Below, piece after piece: positions 1 through 6,456 of a stretch of 16,311 nt of DNA. The DNA comes from JAGOSA01 sp039795715. Lineage in GTDB: Bacteria > Patescibacteriota > Minisyncoccia > Phycocordibacterales > UBA9973. The DNA lies in the NCBI GenBank assembly GCA_039795715.1, contig JBDKLD010000042.1, positions 1 through 16,311 of the forward strand, read 5' to 3'. How positions within the stretch are numbered: the first letter of the stretch is position 1; every line of letters starts with the position of its first letter. Below the pieces are notes generated by a model. It saw only the letters and a program-made list of their open reading frames with translations, was not told the DNA's origin and did no database searches. Both the position numbers and the translations under genes were made by a program.

Positions 1-13
1 TTGGACGGGAAAT

Positions 14-44
14 AAAAAAGCCACTGTTCATACAAGAACAGTGG
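14..44 (-). terminator. Intrinsic terminator overlapping the end of the radical SAM gene
   Basis: On the minus strand a perfect 9-bp stem (positions 44-36 with 29-21, CCACTGTTC/GAACAGTGG) encloses a 6-nt loop. It is followed by C and six T residues (20-14). The TGA stop of the radical SAM gene (28-30) lies at the loop/stem junction, so the 5' arm of the hairpin is also the last sense codons. Its shape is that of a classical Rho-independent terminator. Confidence 0.85.
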
Positions 45-1449
45 TTTTTGGCTTTACTATTGCTCCACGCTCAGCGTAGTAGCGACAGAAAGAATCCAAC
101 TTGCCTTCAGGTGTCATCACATGTGTACAGCAGGACTTTATTCGTTCTTCATCCCATGTTCGTACATCCATAAACGGCTTGATAAAAATCATCTTTACGT
201 CTTCTTTCGCAATACCATAATGGATGAGTAGCTCATCAAGATTATAGTCATCACACCCGCAACCCTCGGGAACAGCATTGTCGATATCAAAATTCATACG
301 ATCCTTAATCAATTCAGTAAAATTGCTGAGGTCGACAATGTCCGAAACCGGTTTCCACACTTCATCCTGTTTAATCAGGAAACCAATGGTGCCACAATTT
401 GGATGAGAGCATGGCAATGGCATAAAGCTTTTGCCTGTTACTAAACCATTTGAGTGCTCAATGAGACTGAGGACAATGTGCGACACCGAAACTGGAGTCT
501 CAAGAAGTTTTGCGTAATCATTTCGGCCAGAAATAAATTCCGGCTGGAAAGTTACCCACTTAATCATGGGATCTTGCAGAGCCCGATCAATGGTTTTGGC
601 AATGCTCGACAAATTTGAATGGGTCACTACTTGGGTTAAGCAGACCGGAATACCGGCAGATGTTGCTGCGGTAATTGCCTTTTCCCGAATAGATCTGAAG
701 TCTCCACCGCGTAATTCAAGCTGACCATCCTCTGACACGCCGTCGTACTGAAGATAGACACTAAAGCGTCCTTTTGGCGCCACCTTGATTAGCTGTTGGA
801 GAAAATCTGGATCATTTAGCCTAATACCATTTGTATTAAGTAAAATATCATCAATTCGCTTCTCTTCCGCAAGCCAAGCAACTATTTCAAAAAACTGAGG
901 ATGCAAGGTCGGCTCACCTCCTGACAACTGGATAATGTCAATCTTGCCTTGCTCACTCAATCGCTTGAGAATATGCTTCTTGAAAGTTTCAATCGGTAAA
1001 GGCTTTACGTGTTCAAGAGTGGTCTGTGGGCTATCAGCGTAGCACGTTGGACAAGAAAGATTGCAACCCTGAACGATCTCAATGACAATTGTGCAGGTGT
1101 GTAATTGCTCACCTTTGGTCGCATTCGTACCCATGACAGAAGAACACTCGCCGTTGGTACAGCATTCAGTGTCCGGCTTCTTTGACCAAAAATAATCGCT
1201 GTCGATTGCTATTCTGGCTGATGTTATTCGAGGGGTACCAGGTACATCTGTGCAGGCATGACATTCACGTACGAGATATATTTTTGCCGGAGTATCTTCC
1301 GACTTAACATAGTACGCATTGCAATGCTTTTGACACTTAAGACACTTACTAACTATCGGTTCACCGATCTTCTGACCACAACCGCACCATGGATTGAGTG
1401 GGTCAAGTTCTGCGCCCGGGGCGCACGAGGATATCATTTCTTTTTTCAT
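28..1449 (-). CDS. Radical SAM protein of the tetraether synthase (Tes, MJ0619-like) type
   Basis: A 473-aa radical SAM enzyme. The cluster motif CNLSCPTC gives C129, C133 and C136, followed by an SGGEPT motif (176-181) and a QYDG strand end (234-237). The N-terminal ~110 residues are rich in paired cysteines (C9, C22/C24, C36/C39, C63/C66, C96/C97, C102), as expected for extra metal sites. Family-specific marks are FQP...SGR (301-309), PCSHPNC (346-352), a CGC near 397 and the C-terminal KSCCTH...SFC (438-455). These match the group that includes archaeal tetraether lipid synthase, which joins alkyl chains by C-C bond formation and carries several iron-sulfur clusters; bacterial members are mostly uncharacterised. 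The substrate here is unknown. An Lgt-like membrane glyceryl transferase nearby fits a role on membrane lipid or lipoprotein. A possible extended -10 (TGC-TATATA, 1468-1476) lies upstream, with a short leader. The only TGA stop among the intact genes is used here. Confidence 0.85.
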   Translation of the reverse strand: MKKEMISSCAPGAELDPLNPWCGCGQKIGEPIVSKCLKCQKHCNAYYVKSEDTPAKIYLVRECHACTDVPGTPRITSARIAIDSDYFWSKKPDTECCTNGECSSVMGTNATKGEQLHTCTIVIEIVQGCNLSCPTCYADSPQTTLEHVKPLPIETFKKHILKRLSEQGKIDIIQLSGGEPTLHPQFFEIVAWLAEEKRIDDILLNTNGIRLNDPDFLQQLIKVAPKGRFSVYLQYDGVSEDGQLELRGGDFRSIREKAITAATSAGIPVCLTQVVTHSNLSSIAKTIDRALQDPMIKWVTFQPEFISGRNDYAKLLETPVSVSHIVLSLIEHSNGLVTGKSFMPLPCSHPNCGTIGFLIKQDEVWKPVSDIVDLSNFTELIKDRMNFDIDNAVPEGCGCDDYNLDELLIHYGIAKEDVKMIFIKPFMDVRTWDEERIKSCCTHVMTPEGKLDSFCRYYAERGAIVKPKTTVLV

Positions 1450-1495
1450 TTTTTAAGTTTTGCCAAGTATATAGCAATAAGCTTAAAAACGAAAT

Positions 1496-1503
1496 GGGGG
1501 GGG
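1496..1503. repeat. Homopolymer run of eight G
   Basis: Eight consecutive G on the plus strand (C8 on the minus strand) lie in the 61-nt gap between the small membrane protein and the radical SAM gene, about 50 nt upstream of the latter's start. In this AT-rich setting such a tract stands out and could vary in length. Confidence 0.6.
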
Positions 1504-1510
1504 TAAAAAA

Positions 1511-1927
1511 TTAAAAATTATTAAACGCTAAGAGACAAATACCGAAACCAATTACGCCTAAAACAATGAGTGTTAGTAACACTATTCGAGTAGCTTTAAG
1601 AATATTTTTTGACTCTTCTTTATAGCCAGAAACACGAGTTGCGATGTACAAAACGAGCGCGACTAAAAATAGCAGTAGAGGTGTGCGGAAAATGACAATT
1701 AGCAGGGGGTAGAATTGAGACTGACCATATACCCCACTTTGCATATAACCATATCCCCCACTTTGCATACTAGTAACTATGGCAAGGCCCGCGATAAAAT
1801 AAATGAATGCGGACAGAATGAGTATCGTTGCAAATGAATTGCGTTTTGTTCTAAAGCATTTAGTAATGAAATTATTGCGTGCTGGCTCGATATTTGGACT
1901 AGTATTTTCCAGATTAGTATTTTCCAT
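1511..1927 (-). CDS. Small three-helix membrane protein with a duplicated 8-residue loop motif
   Basis: A 138-aa protein I do not recognise as a named family. A polar N-terminus (1-30, ending in a Lys/Arg-rich stretch) is followed by hydrophobic segments at about 32-52, 73-96 and 111-134. The loop after the first segment holds two copies of MQSG(G/V)YG(Y/Q) (54-69), rich in Gly, Tyr and Gln. The start codon lies 14 nt inside the 3' end of the Lgt-like gene, so the two are probably translationally coupled. The radical SAM gene follows 61 nt downstream. The context suggests a partner of the membrane-lipid module, but the sequence itself gives no catalytic motif. Confidence 0.65.
   Translation of the reverse strand: MENTNLENTSPNIEPARNNFITKCFRTKRNSFATILILSAFIYFIAGLAIVTSMQSGGYGYMQSGVYGQSQFYPLLIVIFRTPLLLFLVALVLYIATRVSGYKEESKNILKATRIVLLTLIVLGVIGFGICLLAFNNF
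1724..1769. repeat. 24-nt tandem duplication within the small membrane protein gene
   Basis: Two 22-nt copies (1724-1745 and 1748-1769) differ at one base and repeat with a 24-nt period, so the reading frame is kept and eight residues are duplicated. It looks like a recent slippage or expansion event in a surface loop. Confidence 0.85.
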
Positions 1928-2654
1928 ATGTTTTTCGCAATTTGTAGATGTCGTAACTATACCATGCTATATAGAGAATGCACACAATTTGAATTACAGA
2001 AAATGTGGAAACGAGCGGTAGGGATGGTTTGATCATTTCAATCAGAAACCTGAAACCAAAATACGCAATGATAGACACTCTAAACATGACACCGCTAGGC
2101 TGAAAATTTTTTTTGTATTTATTTAGAACAAACAAAAGGATTATGAGAAAAATAATTTCATAGAGAGATGTTGGGTGGCGCGGGATACCGTCTCCTTGGT
2201 CAAAACACCTTCGCAAGCTACATGGATTACCGACCGTACCGTCTATAATGCCGGTAAAAAGGCAACCAATCCGACCAATAATTATGGCCACAAAGAGAGG
2301 TACTGCCATTCTATCTCCGGTTGATTGTTTGTGCCCAATTATATACTTCGTTGCCTCAATACCGAGAATACCACCTGCCACTCCTCCAATAATAGTCTTG
2401 CTTGCATAGTAATAGAGCAATGTCGGAGGATTTAAAAACAGAGCAGGATTTTCGAGCGAACCAATCAGCCTAGAGCCAATGAGCGCACCGATCCCTGCGC
2501 CAATGAGCAAATATTCTCGTTTGGATGTCGGAATGTTATCGCCCTTCGCCGCACGCCAATAAAGCCAACCGCCAATAAGTGAAGAGAGGATATCAGTAAT
2601 AAGGTGGAAGTGAACAGAAAGCGAGCCAATATGAACGTCGAGTGGAAATGTCAT
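1914..2654 (-). CDS. Divergent Lgt-like (prolipoprotein diacylglyceryl transferase family) membrane protein
   Basis: A 246-aa polytopic membrane protein (about seven hydrophobic segments) of the Lgt family. Visible family marks are GRIGCLFTG (127-135, the Lgt GRIGNF motif with its Arg), HPTSLYE (160-166) and the C-terminal RFLIE. Canonical Lgt moves diacylglycerol from phosphatidylglycerol to a lipobox cysteine at the cytoplasmic membrane. The segment that holds the essential His in E. coli Lgt (H103, in FHGG) reads VAGG here (92-95), preceded by KTIIGG (86-91), and the Asn after GRIG is Cys. This is therefore a paralogue-type member rather than a standard Lgt, and its acceptor may differ. 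It overlaps the next gene by 14 nt and is close to a Tes-like radical SAM gene. The window shows no second, canonical lgt. Confidence 0.8.
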   Translation of the reverse strand: MTFPLDVHIGSLSVHFHLITDILSSLIGGWLYWRAAKGDNIPTSKREYLLIGAGIGALIGSRLIGSLENPALFLNPPTLLYYYASKTIIGGVAGGILGIEATKYIIGHKQSTGDRMAVPLFVAIIIGRIGCLFTGIIDGTVGNPCSLRRCFDQGDGIPRHPTSLYEIIFLIILLFVLNKYKKNFQPSGVMFRVSIIAYFGFRFLIEMIKPSLPLVSTFSVIQIVCILYIAWYSYDIYKLRKTYGKY

Positions 2655-2672
2655 ATATTAGTTATTATATCA
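2655..2672 (-). promoter_or_regulatory. Extended -10 promoter before the Lgt-like gene
   Basis: A perfect TATAAT (2664-2669) preceded by TGA (2670-2672) forms an extended -10. Only nine bases separate it from the ATG, so the predicted leader is 0-4 nt. No convincing -35 is seen. Tandem 13-nt repeats lie about 25 nt further upstream. Confidence 0.6.
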
Positions 2673-2694
2673 AAACTATTTTTACTTTTTACTT

Positions 2695-2721
2695 TCTGTG
2701 GCATATGTCTGTGGCATATGT
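2695..2721. repeat. Tandem 13-nt direct repeat
   Basis: The 14-nt word TCTGTGGCATATGT occurs at 2695-2708 and again at 2708-2721, giving a 13-nt period. It spans the last base of the four-helix gene's stop codon and the upstream flank of the Lgt-like promoter. It may be a simple duplication or a tandem protein site. Confidence 0.7.
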
Positions 2722-3170
2722 TAGTGCGCAACAATATATGAAATTAAAAGCAGTAGCCCACCCCACCAACCAATATCAGAAACCACCAAACTAACGACAA
2801 TCTTATTTTGTAACGAACGAGGGAGGAGTTCTGTCTGTCTGCCGGCGCGTTCTTGTGCGAGTAAATATGGACTGACATAGAACGAAAGGAACAAACCATT
2901 TACAATGAGGACACCTGCGATAATGGCGTGATACATCGGAATACCGACAAAAGGCTCATTGCGGTAAAAAATTATTCCACCGATGATTGCAAGCATCGTG
3001 CCAATCCAAATGAGAGGCTTGGTCACCTTATGTGTGCGAATGGTCGCCTCAGTCCAATAGCCCGACTTCCTGCCGAGAAATCCATGAATATCTATCACCG
3101 TGACAGCGCCGGGGCCGATAATAAATCCGGCAATAAAAATAAATAGTCCAATGAAATCTACATTAATCAT
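2721..3170 (-). CDS. Four-helix integral membrane protein, unknown function
   Basis: A 149-aa protein with hydrophobic segments at about 6-27, 50-67, 78-100 and 126-146. A polar stretch after the first helix holds a conserved-looking GPGAVTVIDIHGFLGRKSGYW (20-40) and an RTHK (45-48), so His and Arg residues sit near the membrane surface. I do not recognise the family with certainty. The arrangement is reminiscent of small DUF2269/CopD-like proteins, but that is weak. Its ATG overlaps the TspO stop by one base (TAATG), which indicates translational coupling and co-expression with tspO. Confidence 0.65.
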   Translation of the reverse strand: MINVDFIGLFIFIAGFIIGPGAVTVIDIHGFLGRKSGYWTEATIRTHKVTKPLIWIGTMLAIIGGIIFYRNEPFVGIPMYHAIIAGVLIVNGLFLSFYVSPYLLAQERAGRQTELLPRSLQNKIVVSLVVSDIGWWGGLLLLISYIVAH

Positions 3171-3577
3171 TATTTATTGAGATACGTTATGGTCAACTGC
3201 ACACAAGTGGCAAACGTTCCCCACAGAAGATACGGGATATTGACGTAGACGACCCAGCGGAGCTCGGGCGCATTGTGCCAAACCGCATAGAGTGCCCAGA
3301 CGAGCGTACCGACGACGAGCAAGATGTCGATTGACGCGAGGAGATTATTTACCAAACGGAATTGTATTAGTGGGAAAGCGAAGTTGAAAAGGAGATTGAG
3401 GGCAAAAGGCAGAGCCACCATCCACGGAATCTGCTTGGTAAATGCTTTGTAAAAAATGGTGCCAAAAGAAACCGCAATAATTGTATAGAGCACTCCCCAC
3501 ACCGGACCAAAAAGCCAGGAGGGCGGTGCCCATGTTGGTTTGATAAGTTGTGAGTACCAGTTGGCGGTGTTGTTCAT
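3170..3577 (-). CDS. tspO: TspO/MBR family protein (tryptophan-rich sensory protein)
   Basis: A 135-aa five-helix membrane protein. The N-terminus has the family signature WYSQLIKPTWAPPSWLFGPVWGVLY (7-31), with the PxWxPP and FGPVW motifs. The last helix carries PYLLWGTFATCVQLTI, matching the PYxxWxxFAxxLN signature, with Val-Gln in place of the usual Leu-Asn. TspO proteins bind porphyrins and cholesterol-like ligands in the membrane and are linked to tetrapyrrole handling and stress; the ligand here cannot be told. Family length is normal (about 150 aa). The start is fixed by a -10 box ending six bases upstream. It is coupled to the following four-helix gene by a one-base overlap. Confidence 0.93.
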   Translation of the reverse strand: MNNTANWYSQLIKPTWAPPSWLFGPVWGVLYTIIAVSFGTIFYKAFTKQIPWMVALPFALNLLFNFAFPLIQFRLVNNLLASIDILLVVGTLVWALYAVWHNAPELRWVVYVNIPYLLWGTFATCVQLTITYLNK

Positions 3578-3592
3578 GGGGTTATTTTACCA
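3578..3592 (-). promoter_or_regulatory. Leaderless promoter of tspO
   Basis: An extended -10, TGG-TAAAAT (3592-3584), ends exactly six bases before the ATG (3575-3577). Normal start-site spacing places +1 at or beside the A of the ATG. A possible weak -35 (TGTTTA, 3607-3612) has 17-nt spacing. There is no room for a Shine-Dalgarno site in the transcript. Confidence 0.6.
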
Positions 3593-3613
3593 TTTTAATG
3601 GAGGAATAAACAT

Positions 3614-4372
3614 TTACCGAATCCCAGTGTCACAGGATAGATTGAAATCCATGACAACATCTGGTTCTACTTTGATAAACTGTGTCTCACACGTTGGAAA
3701 CGTCTTCCCTCCCAAAGCCTCTATACCATATTCACCCGGAGGAAGCATGATGTTGAAGTTGCCATCCTTATCAGTTTTTACACTGGCGAAAATCGAGTCT
3801 TTTGGTCTTGTCTTTTGAAAGACGTGTACCGTAGTTGCATAACCCTTATCCGCACACTCCGGATCTGGTGGATTGCGCATTACCGGACAAGTGGGACCGA
3901 GGAGCACTTTTCCTGCTACACCAGATTTGAATGGTGCAATTCCACTACCACCACTTGGTGGTGGTGTAGTTGTTGATTGACTTGGTTCTAGCGTTTTCGT
4001 GATCGTAAAAATACCTTTCATGTTGTACGGCACCCAGTGGTCGGTATTGAGTGCCTCCTTCGGGACCACGAAGCCTAGGGCGGTAATATGCGCTCGCTTG
4101 TCGAACTGTTCTTTGGCCGAGGCGGACTGGCCGAAGTTGACCATGTAATACACGCCATCATCCGTTTTTAATCCAAAGACACATTCCCCGCTCGTCGGCA
4201 TTTTGGTATCGATAAATGGCAGACAGACGTAGGTGCCAGAGAGCGTGACATTTTGAGGAGTTGCGGTGTCCAGAGGTATAGTAATCTTTTTATTTGAAGC
4301 TAGTATGATCGGTAGAATCACCGCAGCAATTGCGATGACAGCTATTTTATTTATGTGCTGTGGCATTTTCAT
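3614..4372 (-). CDS. Secreted or membrane-anchored two-domain protein with a carboxypeptidase-regulatory-like domain
   Basis: From ATG 4372 the protein is 252 aa. It begins MKMPQHINK and then a hydrophobic segment (about 10-25), typical of a signal peptide or anchor. A first extracytoplasmic domain (about 28-125) has cysteines in VCLPF and GECVFGL. A Ser/Thr/Pro/Gly linker (about 128-148) leads to a C-terminal beta-sandwich (about 150-245) with TDKDGNFNIMLPPGEYGIEA, the signature of CarboxypepD_reg-like folds. Five cysteines in the second domain may form disulfides. I chose ATG 4372 over the in-frame ATG at 4396 because it sits just after the upstream stop, gives a clean signal peptide and has a GAGA element about 8 nt upstream. 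No enzyme function is evident; a structural or adhesive surface role is inferred. Confidence 0.75.
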   Translation of the reverse strand: MKMPQHINKIAVIAIAAVILPIILASNKKITIPLDTATPQNVTLSGTYVCLPFIDTKMPTSGECVFGLKTDDGVYYMVNFGQSASAKEQFDKRAHITALGFVVPKEALNTDHWVPYNMKGIFTITKTLEPSQSTTTPPPSGGSGIAPFKSGVAGKVLLGPTCPVMRNPPDPECADKGYATTVHVFQKTRPKDSIFASVKTDKDGNFNIMLPPGEYGIEALGGKTFPTCETQFIKVEPDVVMDFNLSCDTGIR

Positions 4373-4376
4373 ACAT

Positions 4377-4742
4377 TTATTCTCTATTTTTCCCAATCGT
4401 ACCTAAATGTGTGTGCTTGAAACCAGTTTCGAGTTTCAGACCAAAACCAAGCATGCGATCCATGCTGATGTGCGCCAGCCAGATAACTGAAACAGGCAAT
4501 AGTACTGTTGCGTCAAAAAATACATATACACCAAGCAATACGAGTGGAACAGTGTACGTATGCCCAATATTGTAAATTAGTGCGCCAAGTTTTGAATTTT
4601 TTGCATAACCAACCATAAACAAATCGGGCACAAGAAGTAATATGAGAAAAAGCCACCAACTTGCGCCAATAAGATAGTAAGCCCAGAGCGTGGCAACAAA
4701 AAATGCAGTCGCTTCTAATTTTAAAACTGAAATTACTTTCAT
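4377..4742 (-). CDS. DUF4260 family membrane protein
   Basis: About 121 aa from ATG 4742. The order LKLEATAFF, SWWLF, PDLFMVGYAKNSKLGALIYNIGHTY, WLAHISMDRMLGFGLK and HTHLG matches DUF4260 throughout, with four hydrophobic segments. The open frame extends upstream to an ATG at 4808, but that would overlap the DUF1761 gene and add a polar, non-family leader, so MKVISVLKLEA is taken as the N-terminus. The function is unknown. The conserved His and Asp residues (GHTY, AHISMDR, HTHLG) cluster at one membrane face and could bind a metal or act in catalysis. It sits in a run of small membrane genes and ends 4 nt before the next start. Confidence 0.85.
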   Translation of the reverse strand: MKVISVLKLEATAFFVATLWAYYLIGASWWLFLILLLVPDLFMVGYAKNSKLGALIYNIGHTYTVPLVLLGVYVFFDATVLLPVSVIWLAHISMDRMLGFGLKLETGFKHTHLGTIGKNRE

Positions 4743-4773
4743 GTTGTTTAAATGGTAACCATGGTTAACTACT

Positions 4774-5199
4774 TTATTTCCAGTACTGCAAAAGTAATCC
4801 AAAGACAATAAATATGGTCAGTTGATATCCGCCTTGGATAAGAAAACGCACCCATTTATTTTTGCTCGGCTCATTGGTCCACATTACCGCACCAGCCAAA
4901 GTTGGAATTACAAACGCCGCCCAAATCCAAATTGCTCTCTCTGTGCCACCTACTTTAGTAGTATCTGCTATTAGATGAGCTAAGACCAAAACCTGAAAGA
5001 GTGTCAAAACAAACTGCACGACATACATAGGCATATACGCCTTTTGCATCTTTTTGTTCGCCTCGGGGTCTTGCGTACTCACTCCAATTATCTCCATCCA
5101 CTTCTTACCAAAAAGTGGCCCATACCAGACTGCACCGATTCCCATAGACAAAACCGCACCGACTAATATCGCTACATAATTTACTGAAAGTGTTTCCAT
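4774..5199 (-). CDS. DUF1761 family membrane protein
   Basis: A 141-aa protein with four hydrophobic segments. Family marks are the N-terminal VNYVAILVGAVLSMGIGAVWYGPLFGKKWM, a short polar loop with Lys/Gln (AYMPMYVVQF), WAAFVIPTLAGAVMWTNEP and a C-terminal GGYQLTIFIVFGLLL. DUF1761 proteins are common, uncharacterised inner-membrane proteins of this length. The gene starts 8 nt after the preceding four-helix gene ends and lies 31 nt before DUF4260, so they form one transcription unit. No catalytic role can be read from it. Confidence 0.88.
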   Translation of the reverse strand: METLSVNYVAILVGAVLSMGIGAVWYGPLFGKKWMEIIGVSTQDPEANKKMQKAYMPMYVVQFVLTLFQVLVLAHLIADTTKVGGTERAIWIWAAFVIPTLAGAVMWTNEPSKNKWVRFLIQGGYQLTIFIVFGLLLQYWK

Positions 5200-5207
5200 A
5201 TATTTTA

Positions 5208-5579
5208 TTAAGAATTAATTATTAATTTCTTTCTCCTCCAGCCGACAACAAGAGGAAGTAGTATAGTCAAAGCGTAATATAAATATACATCCAGTTTATA
5301 ATACCCATCCGCAGGATTGAACATTTTAACGAGAAAAAAGTAATCAAACACAATCGCAATCAAAACCCAAACAATAGCCATTTGCACATAATACTTAAAC
5401 GAATCAACCTTGATCTTTTTAAATAATACCCACAGCGTGATAATTATTCCGATTGGCATAATAACCCAGCCGAGCAAATTTTGTGGTACTGCCTTGAAAA
5501 GTACAATACCAAGCGCGTAGCCAATAAGCCAAAGTATAAATCCCCAACCAAATGCGTCTTTATAAAATTGTTTTGTCAT
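5208..5579 (-). CDS. Small four-helix membrane protein, unknown function
   Basis: A 123-aa protein with hydrophobic segments at about 11-29, 37-53, 66-86 and 96-114, and basic ends (WRRKKLI at the C-terminus, cytosolic by the positive-inside rule). Polar features are an acidic NPADGYYKLD loop (about 89-98) and a KKIKVDSFKYY loop. I do not recognise a family. It lies between the TfoX-like gene and DUF1761, with gaps of 39 and 8 nt, and has its own extended -10 overlapping the TfoX stop codon. Confidence 0.7.
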   Translation of the reverse strand: MTKQFYKDAFGWGFILWLIGYALGIVLFKAVPQNLLGWVIMPIGIIITLWVLFKKIKVDSFKYYVQMAIVWVLIAIVFDYFFLVKMFNPADGYYKLDVYLYYALTILLPLVVGWRRKKLIINS

Positions 5580-5617
5580 ACAATTATTGCTTAAAATTAT
5601 TTATTCGACCTATTTTT

Positions 5618-5626
5618 ATTATATCA
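5618..5626 (-). promoter_or_regulatory. Extended -10 promoter before the four-helix gene
   Basis: TGA-TATAAT (5626-5618) is an extended -10 whose TATAAT contains the TAA stop codon of the TfoX-like gene (5619-5621). The predicted start site near 5611 would leave a leader of about 30 nt before the ATG at 5579. The same TGATATAAT word precedes the Lgt-like gene. Confidence 0.5.
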
Positions 5627-5960
5627 AACTTTTTCGTTTTTTATTTTTCTTTGGCAAAGGAACATGTAATGCTGTAATGACTATCAATTCTGAAAGCCAT
5701 TCTCGATCATCAATTCTGTCCTCATCAATCACCATAGACACCTTTGCCCCTTTGTATGCATACCCTTCCTGATAATATTTTCCGACGAATTCTTTCCCTT
5801 GCTCGGTAATTTTTATATGTAAAGTGTCGTCACAGACTAAGCCAACAACCCTACCATCACAATACAGAGCATACTCACCAAACATCTTTCGAGCCGAGAC
5901 ATCATTTACAGATGTTAACTGGTCTAAAATGTAATCAATCGTGCCTTGTTTCGTTGCCAT
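5619..5960 (-). CDS. TfoX N-terminal domain protein
   Basis: A 113-aa protein that is essentially one TfoX_N domain. It shows ARKMFGEYALYCDGRVVGLVCDDTLHIK, followed by a mid-domain KGAKVSMVIDED and the C-terminal REWLSELIVIT. Stand-alone TfoX_N proteins are widespread and mostly uncharacterised; the full-length TfoX/Sxy protein is a competence regulator, but the C-terminal TfoX domain is missing here, so that role should not be assumed. The tail is very basic (PKKNKKRKSL), which suggests contact with nucleic acid. A TAAAAT box ends six bases before the ATG, so the gene probably has its own leaderless promoter. Confidence 0.88.
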   Translation of the reverse strand: MATKQGTIDYILDQLTSVNDVSARKMFGEYALYCDGRVVGLVCDDTLHIKITEQGKEFVGKYYQEGYAYKGAKVSMVIDEDRIDDREWLSELIVITALHVPLPKKNKKRKSLI

Positions 5961-5972
5961 AGATTTATTTTA
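5961..5972 (-). promoter_or_regulatory. Leaderless promoter of the TfoX-like gene
   Basis: A TAAAAT -10 (5967-5972) ends exactly six bases before the ATG (5958-5960), the same spacing as at tspO, the kinase, VOC and MDR genes. It lacks the TGn extension seen at most of the others. Confidence 0.5.
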
Positions 5973-6006
5973 AATGCCAAACAACTCCGCTTCGATATTG
6001 GAACAT

Positions 6007-6441
6007 TTATTTCTTGCGCTTCACGGCGAGCTTGATAATTTTCTCGAGCTCTTTTGTGTTGACATCGGAAAGTTTGTTGATATAGAGACACCCTCCTCCT
6101 TCTTTGTACTTACCAAGCTTCAGGAGGGGCTCGTTGGCTTTTTTATTTTCTTTTATCTTCCCTTCCGCCATGTTAAAGACTTTTAGACCATAGAGCGTAA
6201 TGTTTTGTTTGCGTGGAGAAAAGCCCATCATCAGCCATTCTGCTTCTTTACCATTGGCATAGGTGTACTTTATGCGACCGAATCCAACGATCGCGGTTCC
6301 CCACATTTCCGGCTTAGACTTTGTCGCTTTTTCCATCATTTTAGAAATAATGGAGCAATCTTCACGCTTCTCTACGTCTTTGATGGTGCTCAAAAACTTC
6401 TCCACGCTCGCCTTATTAAGTTTTGTTTTTAATTCTGCGAT
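6007..6441 (-). CDS. DUF1801 family protein, apparently starting at an ATC codon
   Basis: DUF1801 (YdhG-like) protein. The core shows EMWGTAIVGFGRIKYTYANGKEAEW, MMGFSPRKQNITLYG, LGKYKEGGGCLYINKLSDV and a basic C-terminus. The first usual start codon is a GTG at 6405, but the frame is open to 6450, and the residues upstream of the GTG (AELKTKLNKAS) are the family's normal N-terminus, which typically begins MAELKTK. The codon in the Met position is ATC (6439-6441). It lies exactly six bases after an extended -10 box (TGG-TAGAAT), the same place occupied by ATG in sister promoters. So the true product is probably 144 aa (132 if GTG is used). It could also be a start-codon mutation or a base error. 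The family function is unknown; members are small cytosolic proteins. Confidence 0.8.
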   Translation of the reverse strand: MAELKTKLNKASVEKFLSTIKDVEKREDCSIISKMMEKATKSKPEMWGTAIVGFGRIKYTYANGKEAEWLMMGFSPRKQNITLYGLKVFNMAEGKIKENKKANEPLLKLGKYKEGGGCLYINKLSDVNTKELEKIIKLAVKRKK

Positions 6442-6456
6442 AAATCTATTCTACCA
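6442..6456 (-). promoter_or_regulatory. Leaderless promoter of the DUF1801 gene
   Basis: The extended -10 TGG-TAGAAT (6456-6448) lies across the end of the DUF4386 gene, sharing a base with its TAG stop. It ends six bases before the ATC at 6439-6441. Confidence 0.55.

Noticed and set aside
1724..1769. Start of a CRISPR array
   Set aside because: Only two 22-nt copies with a 2-nt gap, in frame inside a coding region; no spacers and no cas genes.
4743..4808. N-terminal extension of the DUF4260 gene to ATG 4808
   Set aside because: It overlaps the DUF1761 gene and adds a polar leader unlike the family; ATG 4742 gives the expected N-terminus.
5619..5960. Competence regulator TfoX/Sxy
   Set aside because: Only the N-terminal domain is present; the C-terminal domain is missing and no competence genes are nearby.
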